This document shows, piece by piece, positions 54,109-62,100 of a stretch of DNA of 64,000 bases (its first letter is position 1; each line of letters opens with the position of its first letter). The notes beneath the pieces were generated by a model that was not told where the DNA came from, did no database searches, and worked only from the letters and a program-made list of their open reading frames with translations. The stretch is from the NCBI RefSeq assembly GCF_000192745.1, contig NC_015259.1, forward strand, positions 248,001 to 312,000, written 5' to 3'. Position numbers and translations under genes: made by a program. The DNA is from Polymorphum gilvum SL003B-26A1. GTDB lineage: Bacteria > Pseudomonadota > Alphaproteobacteria > Rhizobiales > Stappiaceae.

Positions 54109-55047
54109 TTACGCGCCGCCGTCGTACTTCAGGGCCGGGATGCCAAGTTCGCGGGCCTTGTCGTAGAGGTTCGACTGAATCCCGCCGCCGCCGAAGACGA
54201 GGACGCCGATCGGCAGGACCTCCAGCATCGCATCGTTGCGCTTGAAGGGCGCCTGCTTCGCCGAATACTTCTTGAAGTTCGGCTCGAAGGCGACCTGCGG
54301 CACCTTGCGGTTGGCGGCCCAATCGGCGGCGATCTTCTCGGCGCCCGTCTTCGCCGCGCCGTGGATGAGGACCATATCGGAGTGCTTCTCCAGGGACTGG
54401 TCGAGCTTCGCCCAGATCAGGCGGTGATCGTTGAAGTCCGTCCCGCCCGAGACGGCGACCTTCGGACCGGCGGGTAGCATCACCTCGGTCTCGGCCCGGA
54501 CCCGCGCTGCGAGGAAGTCTCTGGAGTCGATCATCGCGGCGGTCAGGTTGCGATGGCTGACCTTCGAGCCGGTGCGCGGCCGCCAGGCGCTGCCGGTGTG
54601 GTGCTCGAACGCCTCCGCGGCGACATCGCGGAAGAGTTCCATGCTGTTGCGCCGCTCGATCATGGTCTGGCCCTCGGCCGTGCGGCGCTCCAGCTCGACG
54701 GAGCGAACCTCGCTGCCGTCCTGTTCGCTCTGGAGGCGGCGCTGCGCCCGCTCGTTGTCGTCAAGCTCGCGCTCCACCCGGCCGATGGCGCGGTGGAAGA
54801 GATTGACGGTCCCCCAGAGCAATTCGTCGAGGTCGGGTTCGAGGCGCGTGTCGCCGAGCGTGGCGACGAGGGCGTCGAAGATGTCTGCGACGGCTGCGGC
54901 GACGGCGTTGCCCTCGGGAAGCGGCCTCGGATCGGGTTCGTCCTCGAAGGGGCGCCAGCCGTAGAGCTGGAGTTCATGGAGGACATGATCGGTGGGGGAC
55001 GAGGCGTGGACCGGCTCGAAACCTGCGGTATCGTCTTCGTTCATCAT
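54109..55047 (-). CDS. DUF2493 domain protein
   Basis: 312 residues from the ATG at 55047 (MMNEDDTAGFEPVHASSPTD). The N-terminal half is variable with coiled-coil-like ELDDNERAQRRLQSEQDGS. The C-terminal half reads GPKVAVSGGTDFNDHRLIWA, HGAAKTGAEKIAADWAANRK and VLVFGGGGIQSNLYDKAREL, the SLOG-like DUF2493 nucleotide-binding fold. It may sense or process nucleotide or ADP-ribose signals; unproven. Confidence 0.85.
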   Translation of the reverse strand: MMNEDDTAGFEPVHASSPTDHVLHELQLYGWRPFEDEPDPRPLPEGNAVAAAVADIFDALVATLGDTRLEPDLDELLWGTVNLFHRAIGRVERELDDNERAQRRLQSEQDGSEVRSVELERRTAEGQTMIERRNSMELFRDVAAEAFEHHTGSAWRPRTGSKVSHRNLTAAMIDSRDFLAARVRAETEVMLPAGPKVAVSGGTDFNDHRLIWAKLDQSLEKHSDMVLIHGAAKTGAEKIAADWAANRKVPQVAFEPNFKKYSAKQAPFKRNDAMLEVLPIGVLVFGGGGIQSNLYDKARELGIPALKYDGGA

Positions 55048-55376
55048 CGGGAGCATCCTTCGTCTGGAGACCGCGCCCATCGCGGCCTTCGCAGGCGTCG
55101 AAGCCCACGGGCGGGACGGCCTGGCAGCCCTCGCCCTCTCGCGAGGGCCTTGATGGCCAAGCCGGCCATTTTGCTTCGCGATGCAAAGGCGGGCTCGTCC
55201 CGCCGGCGGAAAATAGCCGACCGCGCCGCGCCATTGCCCGGCCGTCCCGTTTGTGGGCCGATCGCCCTCTCAGAAGGCCGTGGGCGCCTCTCTCCACGAC
55301 ATCGAAGGGTGCTTGCGGTGGTGAGCGATGACGGCAGGTGGAGACGCCTCCCGCGCCTCGTCGCCCGCCGATCCCG
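55048..55376. other. Gene-free region between toprim gene and DUF2493
   Basis: No supported gene. It contains short hairpins, for example CCCTCGCC-CTCTC-GCGAGGG near 55130, and is probably the leader of the DUF2493 gene. Confidence 0.5.
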
Positions 55377-56414
55377 TCATGCCTCCATGAACCGGCTGAC
55401 GTCCTCGGGGCGAAGCTGTTCCGTCAGGGCCGCCCGAAGGGCATCGACGCCGCCCAGTCGCAGATCCTCGTTGAAGTCCTCGCGCTTCGGGGACACCGAA
55501 ACCACCTCGATCCCGACGCTCGACGCTCTGGCGACCAGGCCGTCTCTCGCCGCGTCACCGGCCGGGTCGAGATCCCTGAGCACATAGAGCCTGCGCAAGG
55601 TCGCCGGGAACAGGATGGCGGCGAGGTGAGCCGCCGAGGTCGCCGCCAGCATCGGCATGCGGGGCAGGACCATGCGGGGCGACAGCACGGTCTCGATGCC
55701 TTCGCCCGCGGCGAGCACCTCGCCGGCGACGCCGAAGCGGACGCCGTGCCCGAGAAGGTCTCCCATCGCCCGGCGCGGTGTATCGATCGGAGCCTTGCCG
55801 GAGCCGTCCGGGGCGAGCCAGGTGCGATGCGCGCCGGTCTGCCTGCCGTCGAGGTCGGTGATGGATGCGACCATCGCCGGCCATATCTCGGTGGGCGAAT
55901 GCTCGTCCGGCCGGTAGTAGCACATCGGATGGTAGCGCAGCGCGGTGAGGCCGATGACGGGCGCGATCGCCCGTCCGTTGAGGTAGACTTCCGCAAGCGT
56001 GCCGCCGATCGGCTGCGACATCCCGAAGAGGCGACGCGACGCTTCGGGCGAACCGATCGCGATGCCGGAGGTCCTGCCGGTCGGCGTCTTCTTCGGCGCG
56101 GGATGGGGAAGCGCGAGGAACCGCCGCGCTTCCTTGGCGACGTCCCCGAAGTCGACCAGGCCGAGCGTTTCGCGGATGACGTCGAGGAGATCGCCATGCT
56201 CGCCCGTCGCCGCGTCGGTCCAGCGACCGGCCGCGCCCTTGCCGGTCTCCGGACCGGAAAGGCGGACATACATCGATCCGCCGGGGCTGTTCTGCACGTC
56301 GCCGACGCGCCAGTAGCGCCCGTCACGTTTGCCCGACGACAGATAATGGCGGCAGACCACCTCGGCCTGCCGGCCGAGACGGATCGAGAGTTCCGAGGCG
56401 TCGAGACGGGCCAT
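55377..56414 (-). CDS. Toprim-domain protein (DUF7146-like primase)
   Basis: 345 residues from the ATG at 56414. The N-terminal part MARLDASELSIRLGRQAEVV CRHYLSSGKRDGRYWRVGD is the zinc-free primase-like module; the toprim core is EVLAAGEGIETVLSPRMV (Glu) and LYVLRDLDPAGDAARDGLVA (DxD). It shares one base with the stop of the helicase gene upstream. It may prime or process element DNA. Confidence 0.82.
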   Translation of the reverse strand: MARLDASELSIRLGRQAEVVCRHYLSSGKRDGRYWRVGDVQNSPGGSMYVRLSGPETGKGAAGRWTDAATGEHGDLLDVIRETLGLVDFGDVAKEARRFLALPHPAPKKTPTGRTSGIAIGSPEASRRLFGMSQPIGGTLAEVYLNGRAIAPVIGLTALRYHPMCYYRPDEHSPTEIWPAMVASITDLDGRQTGAHRTWLAPDGSGKAPIDTPRRAMGDLLGHGVRFGVAGEVLAAGEGIETVLSPRMVLPRMPMLAATSAAHLAAILFPATLRRLYVLRDLDPAGDAARDGLVARASSVGIEVVSVSPKREDFNEDLRLGGVDALRAALTEQLRPEDVSRFMEA

Positions 56415-59400
56415 CACGCAGCCTCCCGCTCGGAGATGCGCTCGACCGGCCAACGGTCGAGAATCCTCGTCACGACCTCGACGCCCCCGGCGTCGGTCGG
56501 CACGAACATCCTGAGCTTGTAGGAGATGATCTCGTGGAAGAGACCGTAGGCGGTCAGGCGCTCGCGCATCGTGTCGGTGAAGCCCGACAGCTCGATGCGA
56601 TAGCCGCCCATGACGCGGACCCGGCGAAGCTGGAGGCCCTCGGCGAGGTCGAGCATGGTCGAGCCGTCGACCAGCGCGGCGAAGGCGGCCTCCGGCGTGA
56701 GCGACGAGGAGCCGGTCTCGGTCGCGGTCGAAGCCCAGGCGGGCGAGACCCTGCGGCCGATGATGCGCTCGCCCTCGTCGGTCTGGAGACGATAGACGCG
56801 CGTCGATTCGTTCGGCAGCCGCTTCCAGATCGGCAGCAGGATGCCGCTGACGATGTGCAGCGTCGCGTCCGAGAACGCTGGCACGTCCGCGCTCTCGGCA
56901 TCCCAGGCGGCTGCGAACACGTCGCGGTCGGCTTCGACCCAATGGGTCTCGCTCAGCAGCCTGAGCGGCATGTTGTGCGCCTCCATCGGCCGGATGAGGC
57001 GGATGCGCCGCTCGATCTGGCCGTCGTCGAGCATGACGCTCGTCGCCGGAATTTGGACGGCGACGCGGCGCGAGCGCTCGTTGATCAGGAGCCGGGCGCG
57101 CGGATCGCGGAGTTCGCCGAGCGCGTCATCGAGCGTGACCGGCTGGTTGCGCCTGCGCTCGGCGATGGTGAGGAGCCGCGTTTCCGCGCCGGTGCCCGGA
57201 TGGGTGTAGATCGTCTTCCGGTCGGTGACGACGAAGCTCTCGGCGCGCAGCGTTTCCAGCGCCATGTCGTAGGTGCCGGCGGCGATCGCGCCCTCGATGC
57301 GGGCGTTCAGCAGCCGCTCGAACGCCGTGAAGAGGATGCCCTGCAACTCGATCCTGAGCGCCAGCATCCGGTTCAGGAAGGTCGTGATGCCGGGGAGATC
57401 GTCCTTGATGCCGGTCGAGTCCATGAGCTTGAGGCCGGTGGAGGACTCGAAGCGGTCGAGCGAGCATCCCTCGATCTTGCCGGCCACGATCAGCAGGTAG
57501 AGCTGGCGCAGCGCGTCGCGTGCATAGGCGTTCTCAAGATTGTCCTCGGGGCGGAACAGGCCCTGTCCGCCCGTCTGCCTCTGGCCGCGCGTGATCGCGC
57601 CGAGGGAATCGAGATGCCGGGCGATGGTGCTCTGGAAGCGCTTCTGCGCCGGGACGTTGATCGCGCCGGGCCGGAAGCACGGAGGCTGCTTCTGGTGCGT
57701 CCGGTGCGTGCGGCCGATGCCCTGGACGGCGGGCTTGGCCTTGAAGCCGGCTTCCAGCAGGTAGTGCATGCGAAGGCGCTGGTTCTTCGCGTCGAGATCG
57801 GCGTGGTAGCTCTCGCCGGTCCCACCGGCCTCGGAGAAGATCAGCACGCGCTTCGCGTCGTCCATGAAGGCCTGAGCGTCGACGAGGTTCGCCGAGGGCG
57901 CGCGGGTCTCGACGACGAGGCGGTCGGGCCTGCCGTTCTCGCCGCGCTTGCGCACGATGCGGCGGGACCGCCCGGTGGCCTCGGCCACGACTTCCGTGCC
58001 GAAATGCTGGATGATCTGGTCGAGCGCGCCGGGGACGGGCGCGAGGCTGGCGAGCTTGGCGATCAGCTCGTCACGGCGAAGGACCGCTTCGCGGCTCTCG
58101 ACGGGCTGGCCGTCCCGGTAGACCGGCCGCGACGACATCTTGCCCTGCGAGTCCGTATAGGGCTCGTAGAGCTGGATCGGGAAGGAGTGCTTGAGGTAGT
58201 CGAGCACATATTCCCGAGGCGTGATGTCGACGCGGACGTCGTTCCATTCCTCGGTCGGCAGCTCGGCGAGGCGGCGCTCCATGAGTGCTTCCCCGGTCGA
58301 GACGATCTGGATCACCGAGGAATGACCCTCGGCAAGATCGCGCTCTATCGAGCGGATCAGCGTCGGCGTCATCATGCCGGTCAGGAGGTGGTTGAAGAAC
58401 CGCTGCTTGGCCGACTCGAAAGCGCTGCGCGCGGCCGACTTCGCCTGCCGGTTCAGCGTGCCGGTGCTGCCGGTCACGTTGGCGGCCTGCATTGCGGCAT
58501 CCAGATTGTTATGGATGATCGCGAAGGCGTCGGCATAGGAATTGTAGATGCGGTGCTGCTCGGGCGTCAGCTCGTGCTCGAACAGCTCGTATTCGACGCC
58601 GGCGAAGGAAAGCGTCCGCGCCGAATAGAGGCCGAGCGCCTTGAGGTCGCGCGCCAGCACCTCCATCGCCGCGACGCCGCCGTCCTCGATCGCCTCCACG
58701 AACTCGGCCCTGGTGGCGAAGGGGAAGTCCTCGCTGCCCCAGAGGCCGAGGCGGTGGGCATAGGCGAGGTTGTGGACCGAGGAGGCGCCGGTGGCCGAGG
58801 CGTAGACGATGCGCGCGTTCGGAAGCGCGTGCTGGAGTCTGAGGCCTGCGCGCCCCTGCTGCGAGGCAGCGACATCGCCCCTCTCGCTTTTGCCGCCGGC
58901 GGCGTTCGCCATCTCGTGCGCCTCGTCGAAAATGATCACTCCATCGAAATCGGAGCCCAACCATTCGACGATCTGCTTGACCCTGGAAACCCTCTCGCCA
59001 CGGTCGTCGGAGCGTAGCGTGGCATAGGTTGTAAATAGGACGCCTTCCGGGTGGGCGATGGCCGTGCCCTGCGGGAAGCGCGACAGCGGCGTGACCAGCA
59101 GGCGCTCCATGCCGAGCGCGCTCCAGTCACGCTGCGCGGCGAGCAGCAGCTTGTCCGACTTGCTGATCCACACCGCCTTGCGGCGGCCTCGGAGCCAATT
59201 ATCGAGGATGATGGCAGCGTTCTCGCGCCCCTTGCCGACGCCGGTGCCATCGCCGACGAAGAAGCCGCGCCGGAAGCGGACGGCCCCCGGCGTGCCTTCG
59301 GGGGCGGCCTTGACGACATCGAAGGTCTTGTCGACGGTCCAGTCGCCGGCGAGATGATCGCTATGCGCCTCGCCGGCATAGATGACCGTCTCCAACTGCG

Positions 59401-60760
59401 CCTCGGACAGCAGGTCGCGGATGTTGTCCGGCAGGCATGGGCGATAGCTCGGCCGCGGCGGGGCGACCGAGGCCATCGCCGCCGACTGGACGAGCGGCGT
59501 CGGATGGGCCCGGGACCCGGCGATACGGATCGCCTGAAGGGTGTAGTCCTCATAGATGGAATCGGAGAGGCGGCCGCCCTCCGCCGCACGCCAGTCTACG
59601 GTCTCGTAGTCGAGCGGCACGCCGTCCGGCTCGGCGGAGGCGACGGCGGGCGCGATCTTCGCGGCCCGCTTCAGATAGCCAAACACAGTGCGGGGTGCTT
59701 CGTGCGCGGCGGCGGGAACGGCGACGGAGGGATCGACCGGGAGCCGGGCCGGCACATGCTCGGCGAGCCAGCCGAGCAGCGAGGCGACGTCCGGGGCGAC
59801 GCCGGGAGCTGCCGGAAAGACGGACGGATCGTCGGCGGGCAGCTTGTCGATCACGGTGAGCCGCGTGGCGACCGTCGTGCCGTGCTTGGCGTAGACCGAG
59901 CCGTCGATCGCGGCGGAGAAGACGACGCGGCCGCGTTCCTGCAGACGGGCGTAGGCCGAGGACCAGGCCGGCGCGTCGGGCGCGAAATTGGCCCCGGTGA
60001 TCGCCACGAGCCGGCCGCCCGGCGCAAGGCGCGCCAGCGCCGAGGCGACATGGCGGAAGGCGGCATCGGCCATCCGGCCCTCGACATTCGCCATGACCGA
60101 GAATGGCGGGTTCATCAGCACCACGGTCGGGATCGCGGCCGGATCGAGATGGTCGTCGATCTGGGCCGCGTCGAAACGGGTGACGGACAAGGCTGGAAAG
60201 AGAAGGGAGAGAAGCCCGGCGCGCGTGTCGGCCAGCTCGTTGAGCACGAGCGTCCCGCCGGCGATCTCGGCCAGGATGGCGAGAAGCCCGGTGCCGGCCG
60301 AGGGCTCCAGCACGCGGTCGGCCGATGTTATCGCCGCGGCGGTGACGGCGGCGAGCCCGAGCGGGATCGGCGTCGAGAACTGCTGGAAGGCCTGCGCCTC
60401 CTCGGAGCGGCGCGTGTGCGTCGGCAGCAGGCCGGCGATCTTGCCGAGCTGCGGCAGACGCTCGGACGGCGAGCCGGCTTTCCGGAAAAGCGCCTTTCCG
60501 TATTTGCGCAGGAAGAGGACGGACGCCGCCTCGCAGGCGTCATAGGCGGTCTTCCAGTCCCAGGCGCCGATGGCGTCGGACGCGCCGAACGCCGATTCCA
60601 TGGCGACGCGCAGCGCGGCGGCATCGACGCGCTGGCCGCGTTCGAGATGGGGAAGGAGGAGCTGGGCCGCGGCGAAGACGGCGGCGGCGTTGTCGGGCGC
60701 GACGGCGAGCGGAAGCGGCGCGGCGGCGGACGCCGCTGCGGATTCGGAGATCGGAGTCAT
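56414..60760 (-). CDS. Giant methylase-helicase of the strawberry-notch type
   Basis: 1448 residues from the ATG at 60760. An N-terminal methylase-like domain has VLEPSAGTGLLAILAEIAG near residue 141 and VVLMNPPFSVMANVEG near 206 (NPPF). The middle is an SF2 helicase with FVGDGTGVGKGRENAAIILD and GVIIFDEAHEMANAAGG (DEAH), followed by C-terminal helicase and Sno-like parts (AGGTGESYHADLDAKNQRLR, QGIGRTHRTHQKQPP). Such proteins are fixed parts of large alphaproteobacterial ICEs and plasmids, where their action is not understood. DNA modification or remodelling during entry is plausible. Confidence 0.87.
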   Translation of the reverse strand: MTPISESAAASAAAPLPLAVAPDNAAAVFAAAQLLLPHLERGQRVDAAALRVAMESAFGASDAIGAWDWKTAYDACEAASVLFLRKYGKALFRKAGSPSERLPQLGKIAGLLPTHTRRSEEAQAFQQFSTPIPLGLAAVTAAAITSADRVLEPSAGTGLLAILAEIAGGTLVLNELADTRAGLLSLLFPALSVTRFDAAQIDDHLDPAAIPTVVLMNPPFSVMANVEGRMADAAFRHVASALARLAPGGRLVAITGANFAPDAPAWSSAYARLQERGRVVFSAAIDGSVYAKHGTTVATRLTVIDKLPADDPSVFPAAPGVAPDVASLLGWLAEHVPARLPVDPSVAVPAAAHEAPRTVFGYLKRAAKIAPAVASAEPDGVPLDYETVDWRAAEGGRLSDSIYEDYTLQAIRIAGSRAHPTPLVQSAAMASVAPPRPSYRPCLPDNIRDLLSEAQLETVIYAGEAHSDHLAGDWTVDKTFDVVKAAPEGTPGAVRFRRGFFVGDGTGVGKGRENAAIILDNWLRGRRKAVWISKSDKLLLAAQRDWSALGMERLLVTPLSRFPQGTAIAHPEGVLFTTYATLRSDDRGERVSRVKQIVEWLGSDFDGVIIFDEAHEMANAAGGKSERGDVAASQQGRAGLRLQHALPNARIVYASATGASSVHNLAYAHRLGLWGSEDFPFATRAEFVEAIEDGGVAAMEVLARDLKALGLYSARTLSFAGVEYELFEHELTPEQHRIYNSYADAFAIIHNNLDAAMQAANVTGSTGTLNRQAKSAARSAFESAKQRFFNHLLTGMMTPTLIRSIERDLAEGHSSVIQIVSTGEALMERRLAELPTEEWNDVRVDITPREYVLDYLKHSFPIQLYEPYTDSQGKMSSRPVYRDGQPVESREAVLRRDELIAKLASLAPVPGALDQIIQHFGTEVVAEATGRSRRIVRKRGENGRPDRLVVETRAPSANLVDAQAFMDDAKRVLIFSEAGGTGESYHADLDAKNQRLRMHYLLEAGFKAKPAVQGIGRTHRTHQKQPPCFRPGAINVPAQKRFQSTIARHLDSLGAITRGQRQTGGQGLFRPEDNLENAYARDALRQLYLLIVAGKIEGCSLDRFESSTGLKLMDSTGIKDDLPGITTFLNRMLALRIELQGILFTAFERLLNARIEGAIAAGTYDMALETLRAESFVVTDRKTIYTHPGTGAETRLLTIAERRRNQPVTLDDALGELRDPRARLLINERSRRVAVQIPATSVMLDDGQIERRIRLIRPMEAHNMPLRLLSETHWVEADRDVFAAAWDAESADVPAFSDATLHIVSGILLPIWKRLPNESTRVYRLQTDEGERIIGRRVSPAWASTATETGSSSLTPEAAFAALVDGSTMLDLAEGLQLRRVRVMGGYRIELSGFTDTMRERLTAYGLFHEIISYKLRMFVPTDAGGVEVVTRILDRWPVERISEREAA

Positions 60761-60925
60761 ATCGAGAACCTCGGGAGAGCGGGACGGGATCGAGCCGCGC
60801 AGCGCTCTCTCTCGACCGCACCGGCTCAAATCCGTCCCGGCCCGGCTCTCCCTCTCGCCGCCGGTCACGGCGGCGATGCGGGCATGAAAAAAGCGCCCCG
60901 CCATGCGGAGGGGCGCTTGTGTCAA
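60761..60925 (-). promoter_or_regulatory. Structured leader of the methylase-helicase gene
   Basis: A long imperfect stem, GGGACGGGATCGAGCCG (about 60780-60796) with CGGCTCAAATCCGTCCC (about 60823-60839), encloses GCTCTCTCTC. A pyrimidine tract CGGCTCTCCCTCTC follows. The leader upstream of the antirestriction gene is built the same way. Confidence 0.6.
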
Positions 60926-61348
60926 TCAGTCGATGGCCGCGAGGATCGCCGAGGCCTCGGGATGTCCGCCCGAATAGGCGAGGAGGCGATGATAGCCTTC
61001 CGCCAGATGGTCGGACTCGTGGCGGACGGAGAGGTTCGAGAGAACGAGGAGCGTCGCGATGATGCCGGCGGCCTCGGCCGAGACCTCGCCTTGGAATTCC
61101 GTGAGGCCGCTTTCGATCCGCATAGGCGATCGCGACGCCGGCGCCAGGAAGAGCGGTCGGCCCCTGTGCTCATAGAAATCCCAGAAGCCGCCGCCATAGT
61201 CGTAGGGGCTGAGCCGCTCCATCACATGGTAGACGGTGTTCTCCGCGACGATCAGCAGCCGCATGCCGAACAGGTTCGGCAGGAACATTTCGCGGCGGTC
61301 GTCCGGAACGATCGTCGCGGCATCGCGCGTGGTGGTTTCGGTTGTCAT
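60926..61348 (-). CDS. Antirestriction protein (ArdB/KlcA-like)
   Basis: 140 residues. REMFLPNLFGMRLLIVAENT, then YDYGGGFWDFYEHRGRPLFL and SAEAAGIIATLLVLSNLS with YHRLLAYSGGHPEASAILAA match the ArdB/KlcA family, which block type I restriction enzymes during entry. It lies next to the large methylase-helicase. Confidence 0.88.
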   Translation of the reverse strand: MTTETTTRDAATIVPDDRREMFLPNLFGMRLLIVAENTVYHVMERLSPYDYGGGFWDFYEHRGRPLFLAPASRSPMRIESGLTEFQGEVSAEAAGIIATLLVLSNLSVRHESDHLAEGYHRLLAYSGGHPEASAILAAID

Positions 61349-61439
61349 GGCCTGGTGCTCCGGAGAGAGGAAAGGACAGGTCCGGACGGCTCTCTCTTCA
61401 CCTGTCCGGACCCATCCCGGCCCGACAGCCCTCTGTCTC
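61349..61439 (-). promoter_or_regulatory. Structured leader of the antirestriction gene
   Basis: GGTCCGGAC (about 61379-61387) and GTCCGGACC (about 61402-61410) pair perfectly around GGCTCTCTCTT, followed by CCCGGCCCGACAGCCCTCTG. The same order as in the leader at 60761-60925 suggests shared control. Confidence 0.6.
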
Positions 61440-61739
61440 TCAGAGCCTCCACAGGCCCTGCGCGATTTCGCGGGCGAGCATGGTTCGCGCCCTCGTCATC
61501 ACGTCCTCGCCGCGCGTTTCGGGATGATCGAAGAACCGTGCGGCGGGGCCGTGCTCGATCCAGTCGGCGTAGTAGCCATAGGCCCGGTCGCCGAGGCGGA
61601 AGGCCGCCATGTCGGCGGCCCAATGCGGCTTCGGCTCGACGATGACGGTGACGCCATCGCGGGTCTCATGCCAGGGCAGCGAGCGCTCAGAGGGAGGGCA
61701 ACGCAGATCGGCGGCGAAGATTTCCTCGACGGTGATCAT
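61440..61739 (-). CDS. Hypothetical protein
   Basis: 99 residues from the ATG at 61739 (MITVEEIFAADLRCPPSERS). Charged and soluble, with HWAADMAAFRLGDRAYGYYA DWIEHGPAARFFDH. Family not recognised. It overlaps DUF6117-like gene by ATGA, so the two are coupled. Confidence 0.7.
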   Translation of the reverse strand: MITVEEIFAADLRCPPSERSLPWHETRDGVTVIVEPKPHWAADMAAFRLGDRAYGYYADWIEHGPAARFFDHPETRGEDVMTRARTMLAREIAQGLWRL

Positions 61740-62002
61740 GGCGCGGGTCCTCCCTCCGGCTTGGGCATGAAGCCGTTCGGGTCGTCGGGATCGGGCGGCA
61801 GGTAGGCGTCGTAGGGGTCGCCGTCCGCGAGATGGCCGAACGGCGTGAACACGTAGTCCGAGCCGTCGCGGCCTACGGCGCAAAGGACGTAGCGCCGCTC
61901 GCCGGTGACGGCATCCATGCACTCCATGAGCGCGAGATTGCCGTCGCCGGCGGCGCGCAGCAGCGTGTTGAAGTTGGCGCGGGCATGGTCGGGAATGGCC
62001 AT
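61736..62002 (-). CDS. DUF6117-like small protein
   Basis: 88 residues. MAIPDHARANFNTLLRAAGD GNLALMECMDA then VFTPFGHLADGDPYDAYLPP matches the DUF6117 pattern of ICE- and plasmid-borne proteins. Function unknown. First of a coupled pair. Confidence 0.78.
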   Translation of the reverse strand: MAIPDHARANFNTLLRAAGDGNLALMECMDAVTGERRYVLCAVGRDGSDYVFTPFGHLADGDPYDAYLPPDPDDPNGFMPKPEGGPAP

Positions 62003-62100
62003 GGGTTTTCTCCTGAAACGAAGAAGGCCTGGCGAGCGCCGGGCCTTGGGATGGAAGGGACGGGCAAGCGGAGCGGCCGGAGCCGCCCCGCGAGCGCGGA

